A stretch of DNA of 7,909 nt, taken from NCBI RefSeq assembly GCF_004570345.1, contig NZ_SPQM01000180.1:1-7909 (forward strand), written 5' to 3'. The notes below the pieces were generated by a model. It saw only the letters and a list, made by a program, of their open reading frames with translations. It was not told the origin of the DNA and did no database searches. Every line of letters starts with the position of its first letter. Position 1 is the stretch's first letter. Source of the stretch: Blastococcus sp. CT_GayMR20 (GTDB lineage Bacteria > Actinomycetota > Actinomycetes > Mycobacteriales > Geodermatophilaceae). The position numbers and the translations under genes were made by a program. Below, piece by piece: positions 1 to 5,976 of this stretch.

Positions 1-1420
1 CGACCGGCGAGAAGATGATCAGCCCCACGCACGCGATGAGCCCGCCGTAGATCGACCACAGCGCGCCCTGGGTGGTGAAGTTCTTCCAGAACAGCGTGTA
101 GAGGATCGTCGGCAGGTTCGCCGAGGCCGCGACGGCGAACGCCAGCGCCACCAGGAAGGCGATGTTCAGGCCCGCCTGCAGCGCCAGGATGCCCAGCCCG
201 ATGGAGATGGCGCCGATGACGACGGCGGTGATGCGGGCGACCCGCACCTCACCGTTCGGCGGCACGTTCCCCCGCTTGATGACCGACGCGTAGACGTCGT
301 GCGCGAACGACGCCGAGGCGGTGATCGTCAGGCCGGCCACGACGGCGAGGATCGTCGCGAACGCGACCCCGGCGATGATGCCGAGCAGCGCCGTCCCGCC
401 GAGCTCGAAGGCGAGCAGCGGCGCCGCGGCATTGACCGCGCCCGGTGCCGCCAGGATCTCGTCCGCGCCGACGAGCGCGCCCGCGCCGTAGCCGATGATC
501 AGGCTGAACAGGTAGAAGATGCCGATCAGCCAGATCGCCCAGACGACCGAACGACGGGCGTCCTTCGCCGTCGGCACGGTGTAGAAGCGCATGAGGACGT
601 GCGGCAGGCCCGCCGTCCCGAGCACGAGGGCCAGGCCCAGGGACACGAAGTCCAGCTTCGACGTGCCCGTCGCGCCGTACTGGGCCCCGGGGGACAGGAC
701 GTCGCGCGGCGTGGCCGCACCGCCCGCCACCTCGGACGCGTCGCCGAGCAGCGAGGACAGGTTGAAGCCGTACTTGCCCAGCACCCAGACGGTCATCACG
801 AACGCGCCGATGATCAGCAGTGACGCCTTGATGATCTGGACGTACGTGGTGCCACGCATGCCGCCGACGAGCACGTAGAAGATCATCAGCGCGCCGACGA
901 TCGTGACGACGACGGCCTGCGCCGCCTCCCCGGTCACGCCGAGCAGCAGGGTGACGAGCCCGCCCGCGCCGGCCATCTGCGCCAGCAGGTAGAACAGCGA
1001 CACGGTGAGGGTGGAGATCGCGGCGGCCATGCGGACCGGCCGCTGCCGCATCCGGAAGGCCAGGACGTCGGCCATCGTGAACCGGGCCGTGTTGCGCATC
1101 AGCTCCGCGACGAGCAGCAGCGCCACCAGCCAGGCCACGAGGAAACCGATGGAGTACAGGAAGCCGTCGTAGCCGTAGACCGCGATCGCCCCGGCGATGC
1201 CCAGGAACGACGCGGCCGAGAGGTAGTCCCCGGCGATCGCGAGGCCGTTCTGGGTGCCGCTGATGTTGCGGCCGGCGGCGTAGTAGTCCGCGGCGCTCTT
1301 GTTGTTGCGGCTCGCACGGAACGTGATGAACAGCGTGACCAGCACGAAGGCGCCGAAGATGGCGATGTTGACGGCCGGCTCGCCGATCGTGCCGCTGTCG
1401 GCGGCGAGGAGGTCAGACAC
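1..1420 (-). CDS. actP: Cation:acetate symporter (SSS family), C-terminus cut by window edge
   Basis: This is a sodium:solute symporter family permease that would import acetate or related short monocarboxylates (ActP/MctC type) across the cytoplasmic membrane. 473 residues are visible; relatives are about 550, so roughly the last 70 lie outside the window. The GTG start at 1420 gives VSDLLAADSG, followed by a first membrane segment at residues about 17-35. The family-typical stretch R51-N-I-S-G-T-Q-N-G then A-G-D-Y-L-S-A-A-S-F-L-G (63-74) is present, as is GLPHVLMRFYT (271-281), the best subfamily marker. Many hydrophobic helices follow. AGGGGG at 1427-1432 is a plausible ribosome-binding site 6 nt before the start. 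The start overlaps the stop of the DUF485 gene by 8 nt (GTGTCTGA), implying translational coupling in one operon. The family is certain; acetate as substrate is inferred from the motifs and the DUF485 partner. Confidence 0.93.
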   Translation of the reverse strand, partial: MSDLLAADSGTIGEPAVNIAIFGAFVLVTLFITFRASRNNKSAADYYAAGRNISGTQNGLAIAGDYLSAASFLGIAGAIAVYGYDGFLYSIGFLVAWLVALLLVAELMRNTARFTMADVLAFRMRQRPVRMAAAISTLTVSLFYLLAQMAGAGGLVTLLLGVTGEAAQAVVVTIVGALMIFYVLVGGMRGTTYVQIIKASLLIIGAFVMTVWVLGKYGFNLSSLLGDASEVAGGAATPRDVLSPGAQYGATGTSKLDFVSLGLALVLGTAGLPHVLMRFYTVPTAKDARRSVVWAIWLIGIFYLFSLIIGYGAGALVGADEILAAPGAVNAAAPLLAFELGGTALLGIIAGVAFATILAVVAGLTITASASFAHDVYASVIKRGNVPPNGEVRVARITAVVIGAISIGLGILALQAGLNIAFLVALAFAVAASANLPTILYTLFWKNFTTQGALWSIYGGLIACVGLIIFSPV

Positions 1421-1799
1421 GGGTGGCCCCCTGGCTGTCGGCGGTGCCGGAACCGGCCCGGTAGTCGTGGTGCTCGAGGCGCTCCCGCATCTCGTCGGCG
1501 ATCGGGTCGGTCCGCTTGTTCGCGTGCGCCACGTAGAGGTGCGTGATGACGAAGGTGGAGACGAACTGGCCCAGGCCCAGCAGGATGCCGAGGTTCACGT
1601 TGCCGAAGACCTCGGTCGACATGAAGTCGGGCGCGTAGGTCGAGAGCAGGACGTAGAGCAGGTACCAGGCGAAGAACGCGAACGTCATCGGGAACGCGAA
1701 CGCGCGGAACCGCCTCTTGAGGTCCACGAACTCGGGGGAGTTCTGGGCAGCCAGATACTCCTCGGGGGTCAACAACCGGCGTTCGTTGGGTTCGCTCAC
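1413..1799 (-). CDS. DUF485 small membrane protein (YjcH-like) of the acetate symporter operon
   Basis: This 128-residue protein matches the DUF485 family (E. coli YjcH), which is usually encoded just before actP. Its molecular role is not established; it is commonly viewed as an accessory of the permease. It has a hydrophilic N-terminus (about 1-32) ending in a basic stretch K28-R-R-F-R, two predicted membrane helices (about 34-54 and 68-91), and a charged C-terminal tail. The family pattern of a Phe-Pro followed by an aromatic first helix, then APDFM and a Gly/Leu-rich second helix, is clear. The GTG start at 1799 is chosen because GGAGAG (1806-1811 on the minus strand) lies 6 nt upstream. 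It is the first gene of the operon and is transcribed away from the phosphatase gene. Confidence 0.92.
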   Translation of the reverse strand: MSEPNERRLLTPEEYLAAQNSPEFVDLKRRFRAFAFPMTFAFFAWYLLYVLLSTYAPDFMSTEVFGNVNLGILLGLGQFVSTFVITHLYVAHANKRTDPIADEMRERLEHHDYRAGSGTADSQGATRV

Positions 1800-1869
1800 C
1801 GAGCACTCTCCGTTGGGTGACGTGTGCGGACGATGCGGGATCGTTTGTGGCCGCCGTCACTGTAGGGGC

Positions 1870-1900
1870 TACCAGCTGGTACTCCAGGTCACAACTGGAG
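1870..1900. promoter_or_regulatory. Operator-like cluster of inverted repeats in the acetate operon/phosphatase intergenic region
   Basis: TACCAGCTGGTA at 1870-1881 is a perfect 12-bp palindrome. Directly beside it, CTCCAG (1882-1887) and CTGGAG (1895-1900) form an inverted repeat with a 7-nt spacer. The two elements share CCAG/CTGG half-sites, so four half-sites occur in 31 bp, and the two centres are 15.5 bp apart. The cluster lies 71-101 bp upstream of the DUF485 start and 37-67 bp upstream of the phosphatase start, so a bound regulator could affect either gene. A TACAGT hexamer (1859-1864, minus strand) just downstream is a possible -10 for the acetate operon. The symmetry is directly visible; the regulator is unknown. 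Confidence 0.45.
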
Positions 1901-1924
1901 ATCCGTGACGCGAAATCCGGGTGT

Positions 1925-1930
1925 TAGTTT
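1925..1930 (+). promoter_or_regulatory. Putative -10 element (TAGTTT) for a leaderless phosphatase mRNA
   Basis: TAGTTT fits the actinobacterial TANNNT -10 pattern and ends 6 nt before the ATG at 1937, which would place transcription initiation at or next to the start codon. There is no Shine-Dalgarno-like sequence in front of that ATG, consistent with a leaderless transcript. The -35 side is weak (a GTGAC at 1905-1909 is the nearest resemblance, with a short spacer). The same hexamer contains an in-frame TAG, so translation cannot begin upstream of 1937. Confidence 0.35.
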
Positions 1931-1936
1931 GCGGCC

Positions 1937-3364
1937 ATGTCCGGCCGTCGGGGCAGCCCCGTGCCGCGCGACGGGCTGCCGCGGCGCCGGACCCCCGGCG
2001 CCCTGGTGTCCGGCACGTCCGGACGGGTGGCGCTCCTCGTCGTCCTGCTGGCGGCGGTCTTCGCCGCCATCCGCCTGGTGAACCAGCCGAGCCTGGCCAT
2101 CTCGGTCTACGCGCTCATCCCGATCCTGCTCAGCGTCTTCTGGTTCGAGCTGACCGGGGGGCTGGCGACCGCCACCACCGCGTCGCTGTTGTTCGTCGCC
2201 GACGAGGTCGCCTCGCCCTCGCCCGAGCTGGCCGACGGCACCCTCTGGATCGCCCTGCTGAACCGGGCCATCGTGTTCTTCGGCGCGGCCCTGCTGCTCA
2301 CCTTCCTGGTGCGGCGCGAGCGGGCGCTGACCGTCCGCGTCCAGGCGCAGCAGGACACGCTCGCCGAGCTCGAGTCCCTGCGTGCGGCACTCACACCGAC
2401 GGCGGTGCCGGTCCGCCCGAACCTGCAGTTCGCGACCGCCTTCACCCCCGCCGACGGGCTGGTGGCCGGCGATTTCTACCTCGTCGTCCCCGGGTCGGGC
2501 GGGAGCACCACGGTGGTCGTCGGCGACGTCGTCGGGCACGGGCTCGAAGCGGCCCGCTGCGCGGCCTTCGTCCGCTCCGCGCTGGCCACCTTCGCCCGCT
2601 TCACCGACGATCCGGTGCAGCTGCTGCAGCTCGCGAACGCCGCGCTGGTGGAGCAGGCCGAGGACGGCGCCCGGTTCGTGACCGCCGTCTGCCTGGTGAT
2701 CTGCCCCCCGCCCGGCCGGGAGATCCTGTGGGCCGCCGCCGGCCACGACGCCCCCTGGCGGCTGGACAGCGGCGAGCCCCTGCAGGGCGGCCGCGTGGGG
2801 TCACCGTTGGGCGTCGGGACGGCGCTGCGCGCCGCCGGCGTCGGGCGCGGCACCCTGCCCCCGGGCGACGGCATCCTGCTGTTCACCGACGGCCTGACCG
2901 AGGGCCGCAGCGTCCGGCGGAGGCCGGGGGTCACCCGCGAGCTCTTCGGTGAGGAGCGCGCCCGCCGGATCCTGCACGAGCACCGCGGAGCTCCCCCGGC
3001 CGAGGTGCTCGACGCGCTGGTCGCCGCGGTCACCGAGTTCGCCGACGGCCCGCTGGCCGACGACCTCTGCCTCGTCGCCGGGCGGAGCCGGGCCCCGGCT
3101 GACCGGCGGGCGTTGCACAACCTTCCGACCGTCGTAACGAGTCCACAACCACACCCCGGTGCAATGGGCCCATGGCCGCGATCCCGACCGCCCCGACCGG
3201 CTGGTTCCCGGTCGCCCGCGCCGCCGACATCGGCACGACTCCCGTGCCCGTCAGCGCCGGCGAGTCCGCCTATGTCGTCGTGCGGCTGCGCCCGGGCGGC
3301 GAGGTCAGCGCCTTCCCGGCCCGTTGTCCGCACCGGCTGGTGCCCCTGGCGGCCGGCACGGTGA
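1937..3364 (+). CDS. Membrane-anchored SpoIIE/RsbU-type PP2C serine phosphatase with read-through tail
   Basis: The N-terminus (about 30-127) holds four predicted membrane helices, followed by a short helical linker (about 127-152) and a SpoIIE-type PPM phosphatase domain (about 162-381). Metal-binding motifs are visible: GDFY (G178-D179), GDVVGHG (196-202), AAAGH (266-270), FTDGLTEG (316-323) and ADD (374-376). Such phosphatases typically dephosphorylate anti-sigma-factor antagonists in partner-switching pathways; no such partner is next door, so the target is unknown. The usual second Asp of the first motif is Leu here (GDFYL). ATG 1937 is the first possible start because an in-frame TAG lies at 1925. 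The domain ends near residue 381, but no stop appears until 3362-3364, so residues 412-475 are read out of frame from the Rieske gene and look like Pro/Arg/Ser/Ala filler. The true C-terminus may be shorter if there is an indel. Confidence 0.85.
   Translation: MSGRRGSPVPRDGLPRRRTPGALVSGTSGRVALLVVLLAAVFAAIRLVNQPSLAISVYALIPILLSVFWFELTGGLATATTASLLFVADEVASPSPELADGTLWIALLNRAIVFFGAALLLTFLVRRERALTVRVQAQQDTLAELESLRAALTPTAVPVRPNLQFATAFTPADGLVAGDFYLVVPGSGGSTTVVVGDVVGHGLEAARCAAFVRSALATFARFTDDPVQLLQLANAALVEQAEDGARFVTAVCLVICPPPGREILWAAAGHDAPWRLDSGEPLQGGRVGSPLGVGTALRAAGVGRGTLPPGDGILLFTDGLTEGRSVRRRPGVTRELFGEERARRILHEHRGAPPAEVLDALVAAVTEFADGPLADDLCLVAGRSRAPADRRALHNLPTVVTSPQPHPGAMGPWPRSRPPRPAGSRSPAPPTSARLPCPSAPASPPMSSCGCARAARSAPSRPVVRTGWCPWRPAR
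3160..3165 (+). promoter_or_regulatory. Possible -10 element (TGCAAT) for a leaderless Rieske oxygenase mRNA
   Basis: TGCAAT matches four of six positions of TATAAT and ends 6 nt before ATG 3172, the same spacing as the TAGTTT element before the phosphatase. No Shine-Dalgarno sequence precedes this ATG. No clear -35 is visible at the expected distance; a TTGCAC at 3113-3118 is too far for this hexamer. Expression from an upstream phosphatase promoter is equally possible. Confidence 0.25.
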
Positions 3365-4485
3365 GCGGAGGGCGGCTGCAGTGCCCGGCGCACGGCTGGC
3401 GGTTCGACGGCGACGGCCGCTGCGTCGACGTGCCCTCCCTGGGGACGACGGGGACACCGCCGCCGCGGGCCGACCTCGCGCTGCCCTGGGCGGTCGAGGA
3501 GCGCCACGGCTGGGTCTGGCTGGCTCCCGAACGGACGACGGCGACGCTCCCACCCCGGCCGGCGACGCCCCCGGCCCCGGCGGCCGCCCCGGTCCCGCCG
3601 CAGCCGGCCGGCCCGGTCTTCCACAACCTGGAGCCGTCGCTGGCGCACGCCTGGCACCCGGTCGCGCTCTCCCGCGAGCTGCGGCGGGGCGGCTGGCTGC
3701 AGGTCCGGCTGCTCGGGCGCAACTGGATGCTCCGCCGGGACGGCGAGGAGGTCAGCGCCGAGCCCCCGGCCTACGGCGTCCGCGAGCGGCTCGGCGTCAT
3801 CTGGCTGGCGCCGGACGAGCCCGCCGACACCGACCTGGAGGTACCGGAGGCGGCGGACCGCCGCTTCGTCCCGGGCTGGCTGCCTCCCCTGCGCTCCCCC
3901 GGACCGGCCGGGCCGCTGGCCGACACGTTCCTCGACGCCACCCACGGCCCGTTCGTGCACGCGACCACGATCGGCGCGGCCGACGTCGGCGAGGTGGCGC
4001 CCGGCGAGATCACGCTCGAGCGCGGCGGCTTCACGAGCGTGCAGGAGCAGTGGTGCGACAACCCGCTGGACCCGGAGGTCGCGACCGGCGGCCGCTCGCT
4101 CCGCCAGCGGCGGCGCACGACCTACATCTACCGGGCGCCGTTCCAGCTCCGGTTGCGCCAGGAGTTCCTCGACTCCGGGGCGACGACGACGATCGTGTAC
4201 CTCCTGCAGCCGGAGGACCTGGACTCGACGCGGCTCTACGTCTGCGTGCTGCTGTCCTCGGGAGGAGGCCAGCCACTGCCCCTGCCGGCGGCGGTCACCG
4301 CGCAGGTGGTGCTGCAGCACCAGATCCTGGCGGAGGACGTCCGGTCGCAGGAGACGCTCGCGGTGCGCGGGCTGCCCCTCGACCGGCGCGACGAGGTGCA
4401 CGTGCCCGCCGACGGCCGGGGCGTGGCGCTCCGGCAGGCGCTGTGCGACTTCATGGCGGTCGGCCGGCGCCAGCTCGCCGCCTAG
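3172..4485 (+). CDS. Rieske non-haem iron oxygenase with one intact and one degenerate Rieske domain
   Basis: This 437-residue protein belongs to the Rieske ring-hydroxylating oxygenase alpha-subunit superfamily, which uses O2 and electrons from a reductase or ferredoxin to oxidise organic substrates. Domain 1 (about 10-120) is intact, with C52-P-H54 and C71-P-A-H74 as [2Fe-2S] ligands. A Pro/Ala-rich linker covers about 121-148. Segment 2 (about 150-226) again opens with a WHPVA block (161-165; compare WFPVA at 11-15) and closes with RLGVIWLAP, like the end of domain 1, but it has no cysteine and lacks the cluster-binding middle. The catalytic domain follows: D255-x2-H258-x4-H263 supplies the bridging Asp and two iron ligands, and E388-D389 the likely third ligand. 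The C-terminal part resembles VanA/dicamba-type monooxygenases. No reductase, ferredoxin or beta subunit is nearby, so the substrate cannot be assigned. ATG 3172 lies inside the phosphatase reading frame; the stop overlaps the zinc-ribbon gene by 4 nt. Confidence 0.88.
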   Translation: MAAIPTAPTGWFPVARAADIGTTPVPVSAGESAYVVVRLRPGGEVSAFPARCPHRLVPLAAGTVSGGRLQCPAHGWRFDGDGRCVDVPSLGTTGTPPPRADLALPWAVEERHGWVWLAPERTTATLPPRPATPPAPAAAPVPPQPAGPVFHNLEPSLAHAWHPVALSRELRRGGWLQVRLLGRNWMLRRDGEEVSAEPPAYGVRERLGVIWLAPDEPADTDLEVPEAADRRFVPGWLPPLRSPGPAGPLADTFLDATHGPFVHATTIGAADVGEVAPGEITLERGGFTSVQEQWCDNPLDPEVATGGRSLRQRRRTTYIYRAPFQLRLRQEFLDSGATTTIVYLLQPEDLDSTRLYVCVLLSSGGGQPLPLPAAVTAQVVLQHQILAEDVRSQETLAVRGLPLDRRDEVHVPADGRGVALRQALCDFMAVGRRQLAA

Positions 4486-4634
4486 TCCGGCCGGAGCTCG
4501 GCCCCGCACTCAGGGCACCGGGTCGGCGGGTCCTCGTCGGCCAGCCGACCGCAGTCCGGGCAGACCCGGCGCAGCCAGCAGGCCGGATCGCCACCCTCCT
4601 CGACCGGTTCCGGCGTCGGCCGGCTGTCGCTCAT
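4482..4634 (-). CDS. 50-residue zinc-ribbon protein coupled to the MFS exporter
   Basis: This small gene encodes MSDSRPTPEP followed by an acidic stretch and two CxxC knuckles, C25-P-D-C28 and C40-P-E-C43, separated by 11 residues; an extra Cys is at 19. The pattern is a minimal zinc ribbon (rubredoxin-like metal knuckles are also possible). No catalytic domain fits in 50 residues, so a structural, regulatory or partner-binding role is likely, but the function is unknown. Its ATG (4634-4632) overlaps the MFS stop as ATGA, the classic sign of translational coupling. A GGACGG-like sequence inside the end of the MFS gene could act as ribosome-binding site. Its TAG stop overlaps the TAG of the convergent Rieske gene by 4 nt. 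Coding is supported by the motif, the exact packing between neighbours and the acidic, non-shadow composition. Confidence 0.75.
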   Translation of the reverse strand: MSDSRPTPEPVEEGGDPACWLRRVCPDCGRLADEDPPTRCPECGAELRPD

Positions 4635-5869
4635 GGCCCCGTCCTACCCGTCTCGTGCCGGAGGTCCCGGACCGGGCGGACGGCGAGCACCGCGACCGCG
4701 ACCAGCGCGTAGAGCAGGCCGCCGATCACGGCCACTCGCGCGTCCCCGAACGCCGCCGCCACCGGGATCACCGCCAGCTGACCCATCGGGACGGTGACGA
4801 ACGCTCCCAGCGTGTCGATCGACGCGACCCGGGCCAGCGACTCGTTCGGGACGTGTTCGTGCAGCGACGTCTCGTAGGCGACGCCGTAGACGCCCGTGCC
4901 TGCGCCGGAGAGGAAGGCGCCGACGACGAGGACGGCGACGGGCACGTCCAGGCCGAGCAGGACCAGCGGGACCGCGCCCAGGACGAGCAGCACGTGCCCG
5001 GTGCGCAGCAGGTGCACGAAGGTGACCCGGTACATCACCACCGAGCTCACCAGGAGACCGGCTGCGCTCGCACTGAGCACCAACCCCCACGCCGCGGCCC
5101 CGAAGGAGTCCTCCGCGATGACCGGCCCCAGCACCCCCCAGATGCCGGCCTGGAGGAAGTTGATCACCGCGAGTGCGACGGATCCGGTCCAGACCCACGT
5201 CAGCGAGCGGAAGGTCCCCCACCCCTCGCGCAGGTCGCGGAGCAGCGTCGCCCCGGCGGCGCGGACGGGTGGGGGAAGCCGCAGCCGGCTCATGAACGCC
5301 GCGGCCAGGAAGTAGGCGACGGCGTCCGCCGCGACGGCCCAGCCGCCGCCTGCCCCGGCGACGAGGAGGCCCGCGACCGCGGGACCGGCGACCTTCGCGG
5401 CGTTGCGGGTGCCGCTGAGCAGCGAGTTGGCGCGCTGGATCGACGGACGCGCCACGAGTTCGGGCACGATCCCGATCAGCGCCGGGCCGCTCATCGCCTG
5501 CAGCGTGCCGTTCAACGCCGCGACGACCGCGACGGGCAGGAGCGAGTAGTTGCCGGTCAGCAGCAGCGTCGCGGTGCACGCCTGGGCGACCCCGGAGCCC
5601 AGGTGCGAGACCACGAGGACGGCGCTGCGCGAGAACCGGTCGGCGACCGCCCCGCCGAACAGCTGGAACAGCGCCAGCGGGACCGTGTACGAGGCGACCA
5701 CGATGCCCAGGTCACCGGCGGAGCCCGAGGCCTCGAGGATCGCGAAGGTCAGCGCGACCCACACCATCGAGCTGCCCAGCAGCGACACCAGCCGCCCCGC
5801 GAAGAACCACCGGAACTGCGGGTCGGCCAGCGGGTGCGCCGCGGCGACGGGCTCGGCTCCGGTGGTCAC
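4631..5869 (-). CDS. MFS exporter (MFS_3 / EntS-like)
   Basis: This 412-residue major facilitator transporter has the size and hydrophobic pattern of about 12 membrane helices. The start region (LADPQFRWFFAGRLVSLLGSS, residues about 14-34) is typical of the MFS_3 branch, which includes the enterobactin exporter EntS and many actinobacterial drug or metabolite exporters. The loop 2-3 motif A is recognisable as FGGAVADRFSRS (71-82). A proton-driven efflux role at the cytoplasmic membrane is inferred; the substrate is unknown. The GTG at 5869 (VTTGAEP) is preferred because the conserved N-terminus begins just after it. The frame remains open to 6238, but the extra part is Arg/Pro-rich and antisense to the hydrolase. 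GTG 5908 is an alternative start adding 13 residues. No good ribosome-binding site is seen at either. It is followed by the coupled zinc-ribbon gene. Confidence 0.88.
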   Translation of the reverse strand: MTTGAEPVAAAHPLADPQFRWFFAGRLVSLLGSSMVWVALTFAILEASGSAGDLGIVVASYTVPLALFQLFGGAVADRFSRSAVLVVSHLGSGVAQACTATLLLTGNYSLLPVAVVAALNGTLQAMSGPALIGIVPELVARPSIQRANSLLSGTRNAAKVAGPAVAGLLVAGAGGGWAVAADAVAYFLAAAFMSRLRLPPPVRAAGATLLRDLREGWGTFRSLTWVWTGSVALAVINFLQAGIWGVLGPVIAEDSFGAAAWGLVLSASAAGLLVSSVVMYRVTFVHLLRTGHVLLVLGAVPLVLLGLDVPVAVLVVGAFLSGAGTGVYGVAYETSLHEHVPNESLARVASIDTLGAFVTVPMGQLAVIPVAAAFGDARVAVIGGLLYALVAVAVLAVRPVRDLRHETGRTGP

Positions 5870-5890
5870 GACCGCCGATTCTGCCGCCCC

Positions 5891-5909
5891 TGTGCCACCG
5901 TCCGGCACA
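5891..5909. promoter_or_regulatory. Operator-like inverted repeat TGTGCC-N7-GGCACA between divergent genes
   Basis: Two perfect 6-bp arms (5891-5896 and 5904-5909) flank a 7-bp spacer, giving a 19-bp dyad centred at 5900. It lies 22 bp before the MFS start and 68 bp before the hydrolase start, in the only space available for control of both. A looser GGTGT/ACACC pair (5918-5922 and 5937-5941) surrounds an ATCGAT core beside it. No TetR, MarR or other regulator gene is in the window to pair with it. A CAGAAT hexamer on the minus strand (5878-5883) could be the MFS -10. Confidence 0.35.
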
Positions 5910-5976
5910 CGCTCGCAGGTGTGACATCGATCCGGAACACCCCGGTTGCACAGCTTCGGCTGGGACACTGGCTCCC

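Noticed and set aside
1937..2952. Other-frame open reading frames inside the phosphatase gene (1921-2952 plus, 1889-2746 minus)
   Set aside because: They show no recognisable motif, and the PP2C motifs lie in the 1937 frame.
4486..4495. TCCGGCCGGA palindrome just after the oxygenase stop, considered as a terminator
   Set aside because: There is no loop and no T-run, it lies inside the zinc-ribbon coding sequence, and short CCGG palindromes are common at this base composition.
2476..4509. Long open frame on the minus strand (677 codons) across the phosphatase and oxygenase genes
   Set aside because: Its product is Arg/Gly/Pro-rich with no domain. It is antisense to two genes with clear motifs; long false frames are expected at this G+C content.
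3159..4712. Plus-strand 517-codon open frame overlapping the oxygenase in another frame
   Set aside because: Composition is Ala/Arg/Pro/Gly filler, while the 3172-4485 frame contains all Rieske and iron-site motifs.
5934..5960. GGAAC at 5934-5938 as an ECF sigma factor -35 for the hydrolase
   Set aside because: No CGTC-like -10 occurs 16-17 nt downstream.
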